DNA of 64,000 nt from Diprion similis (taxonomy: Eukaryota > Arthropoda > Insecta > Hymenoptera > Diprionidae), in the NCBI RefSeq assembly GCF_021155765.1, contig NC_060115.1, forward strand, positions 6,118,493 through 6,182,492, in the 5' to 3' direction. A model generated the notes under the pieces. That model made no database searches, was not told where the DNA came from, and saw only the letters and a list, made by a program, of their open reading frames with translations. Numbering within the stretch: position 1 is the first letter of the stretch; the number at the start of each line of letters is the position of its first letter. Of this stretch, positions 49,135 to 62,300 are shown one piece after another. The translations under genes and the position numbers were made by a program.

Positions 49135-52100
49135 ATGCCGGACATTGATATAAATGGTATCACCGTTGCTTTCCCTTTTGAACCATATGACGTGCAAAAA
49201 AGATACATGGAGAAAGTCATCGAATGTTTACAAAATGCAAAACATGGAGTGCTGGAGTCACCGACAGGTATGATGGATCTGGTCAACTTTTTTATAACTC
49301 TCAACATGAATTTTCTTAACAAAATGCTAAGAATGTTTTCAGGAACTGGAAAAACGTTATGCCTTTTGTGCTCCTCGCTAAGTTGGCTCTTAGTCAAGAA
49401 GGCGCAGCTTCAATCTCAGGCTCTACAGGGACCAATTGAGAAGCCAGCCTTTGGAGGCGATTTTTTTGAAGGCTTGACAAAAACCCTGGAGAAAGCAGCT
49501 GGGAAGTTGGATCAGCCGACAAACTTCAGCTGGGGCATGCCAAAAATAATTTATGCCTCGAGAACGCATTCACAGTTATCGCAAGCTATGCAAGAGCTCA
49601 AAAGAACTTCTTACAAACATGTTAAAGTTGCCGTATTAGGCTCAAGGGATCAGCTTTGCATTCATCCCGAAGTTTCCAAAGAAACTAACACTGCAACGAA
49701 AATTCACATGTGTCAGTCAAAAGTCAAGTCTCGCACTTGTCATTATTACAATAACGTCGATGCTAGGTAAACGTCAATGAAACTAGTCGATAGTTTTTAT
49801 GTAGATATATCAGTACAGATATTATTTATATATGTTTATATTACTTCTCATAAACCGGTTTTATTTTTTCCATGTCTCACTATACAGAAAATTGGATCCT
49901 ATTTTCGGCCAAGAAATTCTTGATATCGAAGATCTGGTAAAAACTGGACAGAAGATGAGATGTTGCCCATATTTTTTATCCAAAGAACTAAAGCAGTCGG
50001 CAGATATCACTTTTATGCCCTATAATTACATCCTCGATCCAAAAACAAGAAAAGCGCAAGGTCTCGAGTTACAGAACAATATTCTTCTCTTGGATGAAGC
50101 TCACAATGTTGAAAAGACTTGCGAAGAATCTGCTTCCCTGCAAGTAAAGGATTGAAATATATAATCATTGTCATATATATCAGTCTATTTGCAAAAATAA
50201 TTTCACTATTTACATTGCACCTGACTTTTTGTATTATTTTGATTTTAATGAGAGAAATATTTTGCATATAGATTAGCAGTACAGATATAGCCATTTGTAT
50301 AGATGAGATCACCACAGTGATGAAAGATGTGGCGGATGAGGCATCTTCAGGTGAACCTGCTTTCGATACTGTCAGTGGATCTCAGAAAGACTTTACTCCA
50401 GAAGATCTCTGCATTCTAAAAGCAATGTTTTTAGAGTTTGAAAAGGCGATTGATGGTATAGAAATTAAAAAGAAAGACGAAGGTGAAACTTTTCCTGGGG
50501 GATACATTTTTGAGCTCCTAGAGAAAGCTGAGGTGCGTACATAGAAGGATCAAAATCAATTAAAAAATCAGAATTACACGCTACCTCTTCACTTTTTACT
50601 GTTACAATTTTTTCACGCTCTGGATTTTTTTTCCTTGAATTACAGTTGACCCAGGGCAAAGAGACTTTGGTAATTGATAAACTGGATAAAATTGTACTTT
50701 ATTTGTCAACGACCAGCACCTCTCCGTTCTCAAGAAAGGGAAATGGCTTACAAAAATTCAATGACTTACTGCGAGTGGTTTTCAGTGGTGGCCAGGCATC
50801 ATTGCACCACAGAGATCAAGTTAAACGATGTTATAAAGTACATGTTATGCCGGAGGAAGTGAAGAAAGGTCGAAAAAACGACGGTTGGGATGCCTTAAAA
50901 ACAACCTCAAAAACTGAGGGGAAAATCATTAGCTACTGGTGTTTTAGTCCTGGTTTTGGGTAATCGAAACAAAACATACCCAATGTAACTCGAATATCTC
51001 CAGTAAACATTCAAGCTGTTATACTTATTATTATGTTATCTAATGCAGGATGCAACAAATAGTAGAACAAGGAATACGTTCTATCGTCTTAACGAGTGGC
51101 ACTCTGTCCCCATTAAAACCGCTCATCTCCGAACTGTCCATACCCATTGACGTGCAGCTTGAAAATCCCCATATAGTCACTGGCCGTCAAGTATGCGTCG
51201 GCGTATTGAGCAACGGCCCTGACGGACATCCTTTGAATTCGTCATTCAATACACGGTACTTGTTTCCATTTCATTCTGCTTGTACAAGGAATTAGGCCAT
51301 AACAAAATAGATCTAAGAACGACCATTGAATTAAATTTTCAGAAATGATCCAAAATACATTGCATCTCTTGGACGTACCATCTACAACTTCAGCTGCTTA
51401 ATACCCCATGGTATGCTGGTCTTCTTTCCATCGTACCCAATTTTAAAGAAGTGCCAAGAAGAATGGCAAAATTCTGGGATATGGACAAAGATATCTGAAC
51501 GAAAGGTGAGACGAAATTTCTGAAATGTAACTCTTAGCAATCATGAAGCGGATTAAATACGAATATATAACATTACACACAATATTTATTTTCTTTGTAT
51601 TAATTTCTTATTCTTTTAGCCAATTTACGTTGAAGGTCAATTGAAACATGTCTTTATAAATACTATGAACGAGTATTATGAAAAAATTCAAGACCCATCA
51701 TGCAAAGGTGCCATTTTCATGGCTGTATGCAGAGGCAAAGTCAGTGAAGGCTTAGACTTTGCAGATATGAATGGTCGTGCTGTTTTAGTAACTGGCCTCC
51801 CGTTTCCGCCATTGAAAGATCCACGAGTTATCCTGAAGCAAAAATACTTAGAAGAGAGTAGAAGCAGAGATAAAGAGGTAGAGTGACTCTGAAATAATAT
51901 TGCACCCAAAGTATCAGCTTAAGTCATTAGAATATCTTAATTTTTAGTCACTAACGGGACAACAATGGTACCAGCTCGAAGCATCTCGAGCAGTAAATCA
52001 AGCCATTGGCCGGGTCATAAGACATAAAAATGATTACGGTGCGATAATCCTCTGTGACTGTCGGTTTGAAAACCCTGGGTTTAGAAAACAATTGTCAGCT

Positions 52101-53305
52101 TGGTTGCAACCTCACATCAAAAAGTTCACCAATTTTGGAATGATCACAAAAGACTTGAGAGAATTCTTCAGAGCAGCAGAGCGTGATGTATTTATCCGTT
52201 GCTTATGAGACACACAACATTGCATCATCTGAAATCCCTGTTATTTATTTGCATATGTAGTACTTATTTTATTTACACCGTTTACAGTTACCGCAGCCAA
52301 ATATAAAAGGTGGGGCTAGTATTACAAGTAGCCCAGACTTTTTTCTACGAACTAGTAGTGGTGCGTTTGGGGAAAATCACTCTCGAAATGTAAAAACTGG
52401 TATAAAACAAGAAACAAGTGTTCCATCTGTGGTTATTGACGATTTTAGTATCAATAAATACACAGAAACAAAACCAATACAGCGGCCGATCACTGAAGGA
52501 AACGAAAAAGATATTTTTAAATTGCTAGACACAAAATCAAAGCCTGTAATAGATTTCAGCAATTGCAAATTAAAAACGGATTGGACTGGATGTGAGCTGA
52601 CAAAGAATGTTGAACAGCCAGTTGCAAAAAAGAGAAAAATTCACGTTGCAGGGGTAAAGTTTGATGCATTCTCAGAGCCTTCAACATCTGTTGAATCACC
52701 TTCAGCAAACATTGAGGCGCAGACGCATACAAAAAATGTTATTGCAACAAAAAAGGCAGTACCCAGTGAAAAAACAGAAATTGGGATAGCTTATTTAAAA
52801 GAAGTGCGTAAAAATAATCAAACGAACTTTTAATGCTTACATTCTTGAAGTTGATGCTATCAATTCAAGATTTTCGGTAGCAAATCGCTTGGAAGTACTT
52901 GTAGTCTAACCAATACTATTTTATTCCTTTTTCCTGTCAGGTGTTTCCATTTCATGGTACAATATCGAATCTGACTTACGTTTGTTTATAGGTCAAACGA
53001 TCCCTGACGAAAGAGAACTATCAGATATTTTCAGTAATGATTCGTAGCTACACGAAAAATGCTGATTACGACCAGCTCTTGAAAACGTTAGAACTTCTTT
53101 TCCCAAAGACGAATAATCTACGGCACTTATTTAAAGGTAAAAATTATTTACTTTAGTCATTTGTACTCAGCCAATATTTCTTTCTCAATCATACAATTCC
53201 GAGGCATTGAATTTTATTATTTCAGGTTTCAGGAGTTTTTTGAAGAAAGAACACACTAATGACTTCGATAGTCATATGAGGCTTCTAGAGAGGCTAGAAT
53301 TATAA
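49135..53305 (+). CDS. Rtel1: RTEL1, regulator of telomere elongation helicase 1
   Basis: Twelve exons: 49135-49267, 49343-49766, 49888-50143, 50272-50532, 50646-50959, 51049-51255, 51343-51505, 51620-51877, 51948-52187, 52288-52803, 52992-53136, 53226-53305; phases close to 998 aa. An XPD-family Fe-S DNA helicase that dismantles D-loops, T-loops and G-quadruplexes in the nucleus. Visible: Walker A SPTGTGKT (42-49), [12 protein letters not shown], Fe-S cysteines C150, C168, C177 and C212, DEAH box 255-258, [26 protein letters not shown], and motif [11 protein letters not shown] (690-698). A PVAKKRKI nuclear-signal-like basic patch lies in exon 10. The last about 75 residues resemble a harmonin-N-like domain. 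The vertebrate RING and PIP box are absent; length is near that of fly Rtel1. The start ATG follows stops and matches the family N-terminus ([13 protein letters not shown]). Confidence 0.97.
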
Positions 53306-53413
53306 ACAAAATTAATCCTTGATTCTGAATGAATATCTATTTATATGTGATTTGTAAGTAATTTCGATGTAATTTATGTATCAAGTATTACGTGCAATCA
53401 TGCAAACTAACTC

Positions 53414-53419
53414 AATAAA
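53414..53419 (+). terminator. Candidate polyadenylation signal of RTEL1
   Basis: AATAAA about 110 nt after the stop of the plus-strand gene. Confidence 0.5.
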
Positions 53420-54519
53420 TTCACCATTTATTTTTACAAATCTGGCTGTCATCAATTAATGAATCCTCAATTGTTGTTTATGAATATTTATTGTGTTTAT
53501 TCATTCGTGGGTACAAAAATTGCGAGTTACTTTGTAATTCATGACTATTCAAATAGCGTTACTTTCGAGTGTTTGTTCCACAACTGTTCCTGCCCATAAT
53601 ACGATTTAATCATATGTTCTAATTTTATGCTTTCAGTTATGAACATACACTTCATTCCGCAAATATTGTATAAGACTCTATCATCTGTCGACTAGCACTT
53701 ATTATGCAATTCACAATTTAGCCTATGCGCACAATAAAAAAATGCCTGCATACAATCTGTAGGCTACTATCCATCTGTTCTATCTTAGGAACTGCATTTT
53801 ACTTTAATTAATAAGAAATTCTGTATACTTTCTAATACTTTTCACGTAAACGTGCTTCTATATCTTGTAAATTTGTTAAATTAGTACCGCAAATGGTTTA
53901 AATATAGGTATATTTAAAGGTATAAGTCAAGTAAAGTATATATATATTAATGCATGCATATCATTAACAGTCAGTAAATGAATTCATTAAAATTTACAAT
54001 CACCGTACGCTTTTGTTCATTCCATTCTTATATGCCGCAAAATTCGAAATTTATCCAAAATGTCTACTACTCTAACAAGTACTATTTAAAATAAACTCGA
54101 TATTCCGAGAGTTTCACTTGGGTAAAAGTGATTATTAGTGTAAATATCCATTCCAAATGACAAGGCACGTCAAATCTGCTTTTTCTGTTTTCCATTCCTC
54201 TTGCTCGTATTTTCTTGCGTTATAATTCTTTTCTTTGGCCATGTCAAATAATTTTGACCATAGAATAGCGATACATGGGAAGAATATATCAACACTAAGA
54301 ATGACGCGTTTAATTTTACTCGAAAATATATCTACGTGGTTTTGGGGTACGACTGTCAGTGAAAATGTTACACGAACGTTAATTCGGATGTTGTGTTCCC
54401 AGCATTCTATAGCCAAATATTTTCGAAATAAACTGCCTTCTGTTCAAATTCTACTAACATACGTCTCAACGTATGAGTGAACGAATTCCTAAGTCAAAGC
54501 TACACATTCTTTTTTGAAG
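53420..54519. other. Convergent intergenic region between RTEL1 and TCP11L1-like
   Basis: AT-rich with no gene. It must hold both 3' ends; the two ORFs at 54135-54480 on opposite strands overlap and look like chance. Confidence 0.6.
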
Positions 54520-56520
54520 CTACTCAGTATTCATGGGAGTCGCAGCATTTTCACCAGAAATTGCCGTGGTCACGATATCAAGATAGTATTCGCCAAATAC
54601 ACTGCGATTATGGGATACGATGATCAAAAACTGCGCTGCAATTCCAGCAAGTTCTTCCTGGAGTGACGACAGCCCTGGAGGTATCTGTTGCGGACCTGCC
54701 GTCTGTGATTGTATGATTTTTTGTAAGAACTGTCGAATTCTTATATCTGAAAAAAGAATTTCATTTGATCTAATTGAAAGTGTTCAAAGACAATAGAAAA
54801 GTATTATTCGAGCATGTAAATTGAAGATACTTACTGACAAGATGTCGAATCTTATGATCCGGCTTAGCAATTTCTATGAGTTGAGCACTGAGAAGAGACT
54901 CCAGCTCTGGAGATAATTCTGAAGCACCGACTTCCTTCAGTGTTTCCTTGACATCGGCTGTAACTTGTAGTACAATATTCATCATCGCAGTTGTCAGGTC
55001 CCTGAAATAAAAAAATTTTGGGAAACTAAGCCTTACAAAGTTAACGCTCCGAAATTTGATAATCATGAAGCTTGCAAAATTTTTCAGCAATTTTAAAATC
55101 ATGAGGGATTGAACGCAATCAGTGTTTCAACCTACTCGTTGGAATGAACGGATTCCAAAAGCACGGCGAGATGCTGTTTCACGTTATTCTTAAAACTGGT
55201 TACTCCTTGAAGGGGGGCGCCAATAGTGTTGTTAGTCACCAGCAACACTGTTCCTGTGATGCACAGTCTACAGGTTCGATCTCGTAACTCTACCAATCGC
55301 CCTTGGTCCATCATCAGCGTCTATGTGTGAAATAAGGAACAGGATAGTATTTGTAGAATGTCGGTAAATGCATCTTTGATTGTAATCACTGTAATGAACT
55401 ATAAGCGCAAGTACCTCTGCATCTGGATTGAATTTCCATTCTAAAAGATCCAAGTACGCCTCAGTTAGCAAGCTGTGTGTAATTTGACGAACTGCATTGA
55501 TATCCGTAGAAGGTGCGGTAAGTTTTTCCATATCCAAATTTCTGAGCAGCCATTTTCGCGTTAACTGGAGACCGTCTTCGTTGACTTTCAAAAACTCGGC
55601 AAATTTCTTTTTTTCATATTCAACACTAGATGCAACGATCTCAGGTCTTATCAAAGTTATTGTGAAGTTTGCCATGTCAAGCTTCATGAGCTGCAAAGTT
55701 TCCAAAATGCCCCTAAATGTCTCAATAACATCGGTCGACTGTGCTAACTTTGCAATATTTTCATCCCTGACTGGTGCGCACAATTTTGCCATTATAGAGA
55801 TAATAAAGTTAGCATAATGATGGAAATCTAAAATTCCCTGCTCTGCCTGCTGTTTAATGAAATCAACGTCCAGGACCTCGTTAATGTTTTCTCGTATCTT
55901 CGTATGTCGAGGCAATAGGAGTTCTTCCAAAGCCTGAGGAGATAAAACGAGATCTTTTAATATTGACACACTTACGCAAATTCTATTCAGACTCATTTGA
56001 CAGCTGATAACTGGAAATTTTGAATTACCGTTTTTATTTCACCAAGAAGAGTTAATGCTTGATTGTAATTTGGTGGATCCTCGGCCAATTCTTGGGCTAG
56101 CAGCTGCCAGAATATGTTATGCATTGTTTCCTTAACTTTTTTTTGAAAGCTGTCACTTGGTGGATCTAGCGTTTCCAATTTGAAATTTTTATCAAGCGCG
56201 ATTTCGTGTGCCAGTGCCATATTGGTCATACCATTTGCTGCCTTCATTATTTCTTCAAAAGACACAAATTTTGGAGGAGATGCCCCGGTTAGGCCTCCAA
56301 CCATAAAGTTTTGTGCCTGAAACCTGTTTCGATGGAAAAAATGTTGATTTAAAAAAAAAATGAATTGTTTAAAAACTTGGATGCTACACACTAGAATTTC
56401 AAATTAAGAAGCTCACTGTTGTGTGTTTTCATTTTCAACCGATCTTTGATTGTCCACACGAGTTTCTACTGGGGCACTAGCCTGGTTATTATTACATTTC
56501 TGTTCCTCTTCATTTTTCAT
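54520..56520 (-). CDS. Tcp11l1: T-complex protein 11-like 1 (TCP11 family)
   Basis: Six coding exons, 56520-56417, 56323-56029, 55933-55415, 55320-55136, 55001-54835 and 54746-54520, close in phase to 498 aa (human TCP11L1 is 509). The family is recognised from the TSP-type start SPPKFVSFEEIM (about 47-58), HEIALDKNFKL, FWQLLAQELAEDPPNYNQAL, LLLPRHTKIRENINEVLD, LDFHHYANFIISIMAKLCAPVRD and the all-helical remainder. The biochemical function is poorly known; relatives are linked to cAMP signalling in sperm (TCP11). There is no signal peptide or membrane segment. The first coding exon is a hydrophilic Asn/Gln/Glu-rich leader typical of variable N-termini. The ATG follows an acceptor (ctgttacag at about 56531), so a noncoding 5' exon exists upstream. 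It is convergent with RTEL1. Confidence 0.93.
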
Positions 56521-58749
56521 TTTATCACCGCTGTAACAGAAATTCTGAGGTTTATTAACATTCACAATTAAGTTTGGAGACACGACAGTTTGGGGGTATT
56601 GAATATAGTAGATTCGTATTAGGATTTGCACCAGCTAAGTGACAAGGATATATCGCAGTAATTGCTTTAAGTACTGACCGCCAAAGAAAAGCAGGAATTA
56701 AACTAAAGAATATCTTCGAGCCTGGCAATTTACGATTGAACAAGAGACAACAGATCGTAATTCCCCATACCACACCAGCACTGCGTAAAACCTTATACCT
56801 GTAGTGGAAATAGAGCAATGAATAACAATCGTACTGAAATGCAATCTAGAATTAAGCAAATTCAAATTAATCATAATCAAATCCATGTTGAATATTCCAT
56901 TAAAACGGGTAATCTTTACTTTAATGTTAGGTAAAGTAAAGGGTTTTCAATTACGTTAGACTCAAGAAATCTGAGGTCCGAGGATAAATTTTTCACTCAT
57001 TGACATACCTGTCTAACATCGTTCTATTAAACTTTAAAGTCTAAGTTGAAAGACGAATTATTTAGGAATTAGAAGCAACGCGATTTGAAGTAAAAGTCGA
57101 CCACTAGCTGAATGCTCAAATAGCTGTAGTAGCCAAAGAGGTCAGACGCTATCTATAAAAAGAACTTCATTTGGTGCAAGACAGTATGGAAATACACAGC
57201 CACTTTCCAGAGTGTCTGTTGTGGTCCTTGTGATCGCTAATTGCTATTTCCAATTTGTTGGTCAGACATTAAAACTGTTTGCATAAGTTTATTTAATTTA
57301 TTCACAAGGTTAAGAGTGCATGAATACTGTTAGCACAATGATAATTTGCTCTCAATTAAACAAATACGAATAAAAAAGAATTTTTCTAAATGAGATATGG
57401 AAATTGTTATTTATTTTTTAGTACAATTAATATTAACATGCAATCACTTAATCAATAATCAATGTAGAATTCACGACTTTTTTCTTTTTTCTTTGTAGAA
57501 CGAACAATAGAAGTTTAGCAAGCAAAGATAATACTTTGCAACCAATGTATATAACAAATATGAACATGTATTGATCTGTTTGTAAACACGACAAGTAAAT
57601 CTTGAGGTTACATTTTCAAAAACATTCATGATAAGATGCAGTTGTAGCTGGGAATGAAAGGTGTAAAAAAAAGTGAAAATTTTAAATAACTACCGAAATA
57701 ATGATGTGTCATTGAAATTATTCTAGAAAATTCCATCACAATTTAATGCAGTACCTATATCACTGCTAACTGCGCAACGGCAGGTGAATGACACATCGCT
57801 AAAATGATTCATTCACCTTGAACGAATTACACAAAAAGAAAAAAAAACCAGTAATAATTTTAGTAACATCGACATGTACCTTTACTGCAGATGGTTCAAA
57901 AAATATTTGAAATAGTGGCGTAGTCTATACTGGTATAAAAACACTTTTAATTTACTGGAATTCAGAATCAAACACCAATTGCATGTTAAAAATGGTTAAT
58001 TTCGTCCGGAACAGCTGTGGTACTGTTTACAACTTTGAAGCTTGCTACGAGTGCTGCGGGCTGGTGTGACCACTGTGAAGTGCAGCGAAGGCAACTGGAA
58101 TCTGATGGAGAAAAGTGAAGTTGGTCAATTTTTATTGACAGCAGCAGCCAGCAGCAGACGACAAGCAGACGGCAACCACCTGCGCAACTCCTTTGTCTCT
58201 CACTCGTGGCAACTTGTTGATTTTCATTTTTTTATTCTCCCAAAAAGGGTACGAACGTCTGGCAACTTGGATCGTTGTAGTTTGCCTTGAATTCATCTTT
58301 CCTCTTCCCCGGGAAGTCGACCCTCGATCCCTATAAAGTCTTTTCCTGTATAATACGAGTTCCTTTAACATATAGATCCTCGAGTTGAACCTCTTTGGTC
58401 AAGACATAACACGTGGGCCTCAGTAAACATACATAAAGTTGTTGCATATATTTTGCGTGTGATGTGGCAAAGCACAGCTTTTAAATGCAGCGTAATTGGG
58501 ATTCTCAATTCCAGAAAAGTGAATTTGGGAAAATTTCAGAGTCGATCATCTTTCCTTTATAATTATAGTTTTGTCGATAAAGTCACATCTTTCATATCTT
58601 AGGACAATTTCCGCGGAAGTTTAGGGCAGTTAGAGTATTGTGTTTTCAATGTCCTGAACCGGGTGAAAGTTCTTGTTTGATAAACGAATTTGGAATTGCC
58701 AGTTCGTTGACTGCCAGTTCTCTGTGGCCCGTGGCAAAAGAAGTTTGAT
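56521..58749. other. Intergenic region upstream of TCP11L1-like and AIFM1
   Basis: Mostly AT-rich and gene-free. A GC-richer patch at about 58010-58320 has open frames on both strands (82 plus, 79 minus codons) and is probably a promoter or UTR rather than coding. 5' UTR exons of the TCP11L1-like gene are expected near 56530-56810. Confidence 0.5.
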
Positions 58750-59127
58750 ATGAAGATGAAGGAGTCTAATAGAGCTTTAATGATCACAGGAGGATTTTTC
58801 ATATTCACTATAATAGTTGTACGAATATCAATTCACCTCTCAAATGTCATGCCTGAATTATGCCTTTTAATCATAAAAGTGTTACGCCAATTTCTATTTT
58901 CACAGATGCACCAAATTGGATATGTTGAGAATACAACGTTCCGCTATTTTACTGACAAAGTAGAAGTATGGAGAAACGATTGGGACAAGAATTGTTTCTG
59001 TAAAACTCACAATCAAATAAATCTTTTGAATTCGTTAGTTCTCATTACGTTATTTGTTTTCAAATGTGTTCTTTTTCCTCCTCAGGGAAAAAAGTTGCAA
59101 TATGTTATAACTAAACTTGAACAATGA
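58750..59127 (+). pseudogene. Short ORF with a membrane segment and weak thiopurine-methyltransferase-like fragment
   Basis: A continuous 125-codon frame beginning MKMKESNRALMITGGFF, with a hydrophobic N-terminal segment. An excellent acceptor (ttctattttcacag) occurs inside at 58905/58906, so the part from 58906 may be an exon. That part contains VEVWRNDWDKN...FCKTHNQINLL and later FPPQGKK, which faintly recall the EEWQDKW...FHQ...LL and FFPLCGK region of thiopurine S-methyltransferases, but the rest of the enzyme is absent before the stop. It may be a decayed fragment, an unrelated small gene, or chance. No firm function. Confidence 0.25.
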
Positions 59128-59363
59128 TAGCAGCATGTCCCGTAAAAATTTTAAATTCTAGGATTTCGCTGTCCAAGTTTGGTCGCCGTAAGAACTGTTT
59201 AAATTCGGGTTGAAAAATTAGATGTTTAGTTCATGGCGTTTCAGTAACAGGTGGCAGCACCGAGCCATAAATCGAAAATGTACCGACCACAACCGGGATT
59301 ATCGCCATATTGCCTTCAGAGTTTAGGGCCGGGTGCCCGTAGCCTCACAAGCAATTTATAAAA

Positions 59364-62300
59364 ATGTTAAGATACGGGTACGCGATCAGGAATTTATCAA
59401 AAATCACACGAAAACCATGCTTGAGCTACGAGCAGATTCCCTTAAAATATATCGGTGAGTATAGAATAAAAAAAAAACATTGCATTGTCAAGTCAATGTC
59501 TATCGAATGACTTCCGAAAACCTCATGCAGCACCGTGATGTTTTTCTAGACTATTCGAAGATTTTAACACGTACATTTAGTAGTGGATGATAAGTGAGCT
59601 GTAAACTTGTAAAAAAAACATCAGGAAGAAAATAAGAAAGTTTTTAATTGTCTACGTTACGTTCAGAAAACGGCGTATCGTGTCAGATTTTTTCACCCTA
59701 CACCTTGAACCCTGCAGCGTTTCCTTGACTTCAGTTAACCTAAAATTCAAATGTAATTTTTAGTAGATTTCGTGAGTAATACGCTTTTTCACTGTGTAAT
59801 GTTTTTACTCATAAAAAATTTCAGGTATTATAAGTGCCAATCGAAACTACAGCGATGCCGGTGATAAGAAGACGAATAATCCTAACAGACCACCTGGCAC
59901 TACATTGAAAGCGGAAGAATGCATTCCCTCGAATCAGTCGAAATCGAAGGGATCATTTTCCTCAGATCCTGTTTGTCCAATGGATCCAAATGTTGAATGC
60001 CCTTTGAGTCCTAACCGGGATTGTGGTAAAAGGCCAGAACCATTCGGGGAAGATGGCAATCGCAAGAGGCAGCAACGGGTATGGATGCAATTGCTGGCTG
60101 CTCTCTTCATCACTGGAGCCACCATGTACATGGTAAATATATTTAAAAGGAAACTTTTTATTTTAGGGAAATTAAGTTGCAATATTTATTTGATGAAATG
60201 TACAATTTTTAATGCAGGTGAATCGAATGGGCTGGTTGCAAACACCTGCGACACTTCAAATACCGAAACAGAGTAAGACCAGAGTTGCGATAACGAATAT
60301 TGCACATATTATTTCAACATTTATTAGTTTATTATCATTCAGTAAAATATGATTGGGCCTTAACGATTGAATAAGTTTATTGAACTAGAAAGTAGGGATA
60401 AATGCATAGTACTTATTATTTGCTACTGAGTTATTATTATTGGATTTTGAAGTAGTTACTACAATTTATATTTCTTTCTCCTAGAGAAGAAGAAAAAAGC
60501 AGAGAGAAAGAAAAATAAGATTCCAGCAGTGTCTTCAGAAATACCAACAGAAATCCCTTATCTCTTGATCGGGGGTGGAACAGCTGCTTTCTCAGCATTC
60601 AGATCTATAAAATCAAAAGATCCCACAGCAAAGGTAGTTGATTTTACCGATTCTCATAGAAATTGGATCATTTCACACTATTCGTTATTTTAGGTTCTGG
60701 TTGTAACGGAAGAAGGGGACCTTCCCTACATGAGGCCCCCGTTGTCCAAAGAGCTTTGGTATAACAAAGATAGAGAAACTACAGAGAAATTAAAATTCAA
60801 ACAATGGAACGGCACAGACCGAAGGTAGTTGCAATATTGTGAAACGGTAGATAAGCTGAGCTTTTATGCAATTTTTACCATGGAATTGAATAACCCACTT
60901 GTTTTCTCCACAGCTTGTTCTATGAGCCTCCAGAATTTTACACTCCTGTTCCAGAATTAGCACAATCGCAAAAAGGAGGTGTCGGTGTAGCTTTAGGATG
61001 GAAGGTTAATCAAATTGACATCGTTAATAGGACGGCAATACTTGAAGATGGTCATAAAATAAAATATGAAAAATGTTTATTAGCCACTGGTGTGTTTTCC
61101 GCTTGAAAAAATAGTGCAATTTAATAAGTATTCTATCACGATATTCAGTTCAATGTAAAATGAATTCTACAGGTGCCTCGCCCAAGAACCTTCCAATATT
61201 TGAAACTGCAGATGATGCAATTAAGAGTAAGATCGTACCGTTCAGAACAATAGAAGACTTCCTCAAGCTAGAGGAGAGCATTCATGATCCAGCTGTAAAG
61301 AATATAGTTATTGTTGGTGGAGGATTCCTTGGTTCCGAAGTTGCGTGTTCCTTGGTTAGAAACTGTAAGTGTTACAGTGCTACAGATTATTTAATGAATG
61401 GAAACAAATTCAAATGGACTCAAATATGTATGAATAATTCTGGCAGGTATCGTGAAAATGCTCTGGTGACTGAGTTTTGAATTTTGCAGTAAATCCAGAC
61501 CAAAAAACGGTTCATCAGATCTATAAAGAAAAATACATAATGGCTCAAGTGCTGCCTGAATACTTGAGTGAATGGACTACGAACAAAGCAATGCTCGAAG
61601 GAGTGAGATGTATGCCTGAAACTGAGGTTGCAGATGTCGAAATGAAGGGTGGGCACCTGAAACTAATTTTAACAGATGGATCCAAAGTGAGTAAATCCTC
61701 AATTTTCAAAATTAAGGAAATGATGACTCAAGATTTGTATTTTTGTACCTGAGAATGTCTGTGTTTTTAATTAACAGATTGACGCAGATCAAGTTATCGT
61801 AGCAGTTGGTGCACAAGCTAATACCCAATTAGCTCAATCTTCTAATCTTGAAATTGACCCTAAAGTCGGTGGTTATCTTGTCAATGCTGAATTAGAGGCA
61901 AGGAGCGATTTATGGGTCGCAGGGGATGCGGCTTGTTTCTATGACGTGAGATTGGGCAGAAGGCGAGTTGAGCATCACGATCACGCCGTTATATCTGGAA
62001 GATTAGCAGGCGAAAATATGACTGGCGCTGGTAGTTTAAATTTTCTTCGTGCATAAATTTGATGCTTCATAACATCGAAATAGTATTTACTGCAACGTAT
62101 CCTGAATAAATAGCATCACACATCCATTAACTTATAGAGCATGAATCTAGAAACTTGAGAAATTAGCGTCCTGTTTCAGGTAAACCCTACTTGCATCAGT
62201 CCATGTTCTGGTCAGATCTTGGACCTGAAATCGGTTACGAAGCAATAGGAATCGTTGACGCGTCTTTGCCAACTGTAGGAGTATTTGCCAAGGCAACGGA

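Noticed and set aside
58042-58371. Overlapping 82- and 79-codon ORFs on opposite strands
   Set aside because: Overlap, composition and position suggest a promoter or UTR patch rather than a gene.
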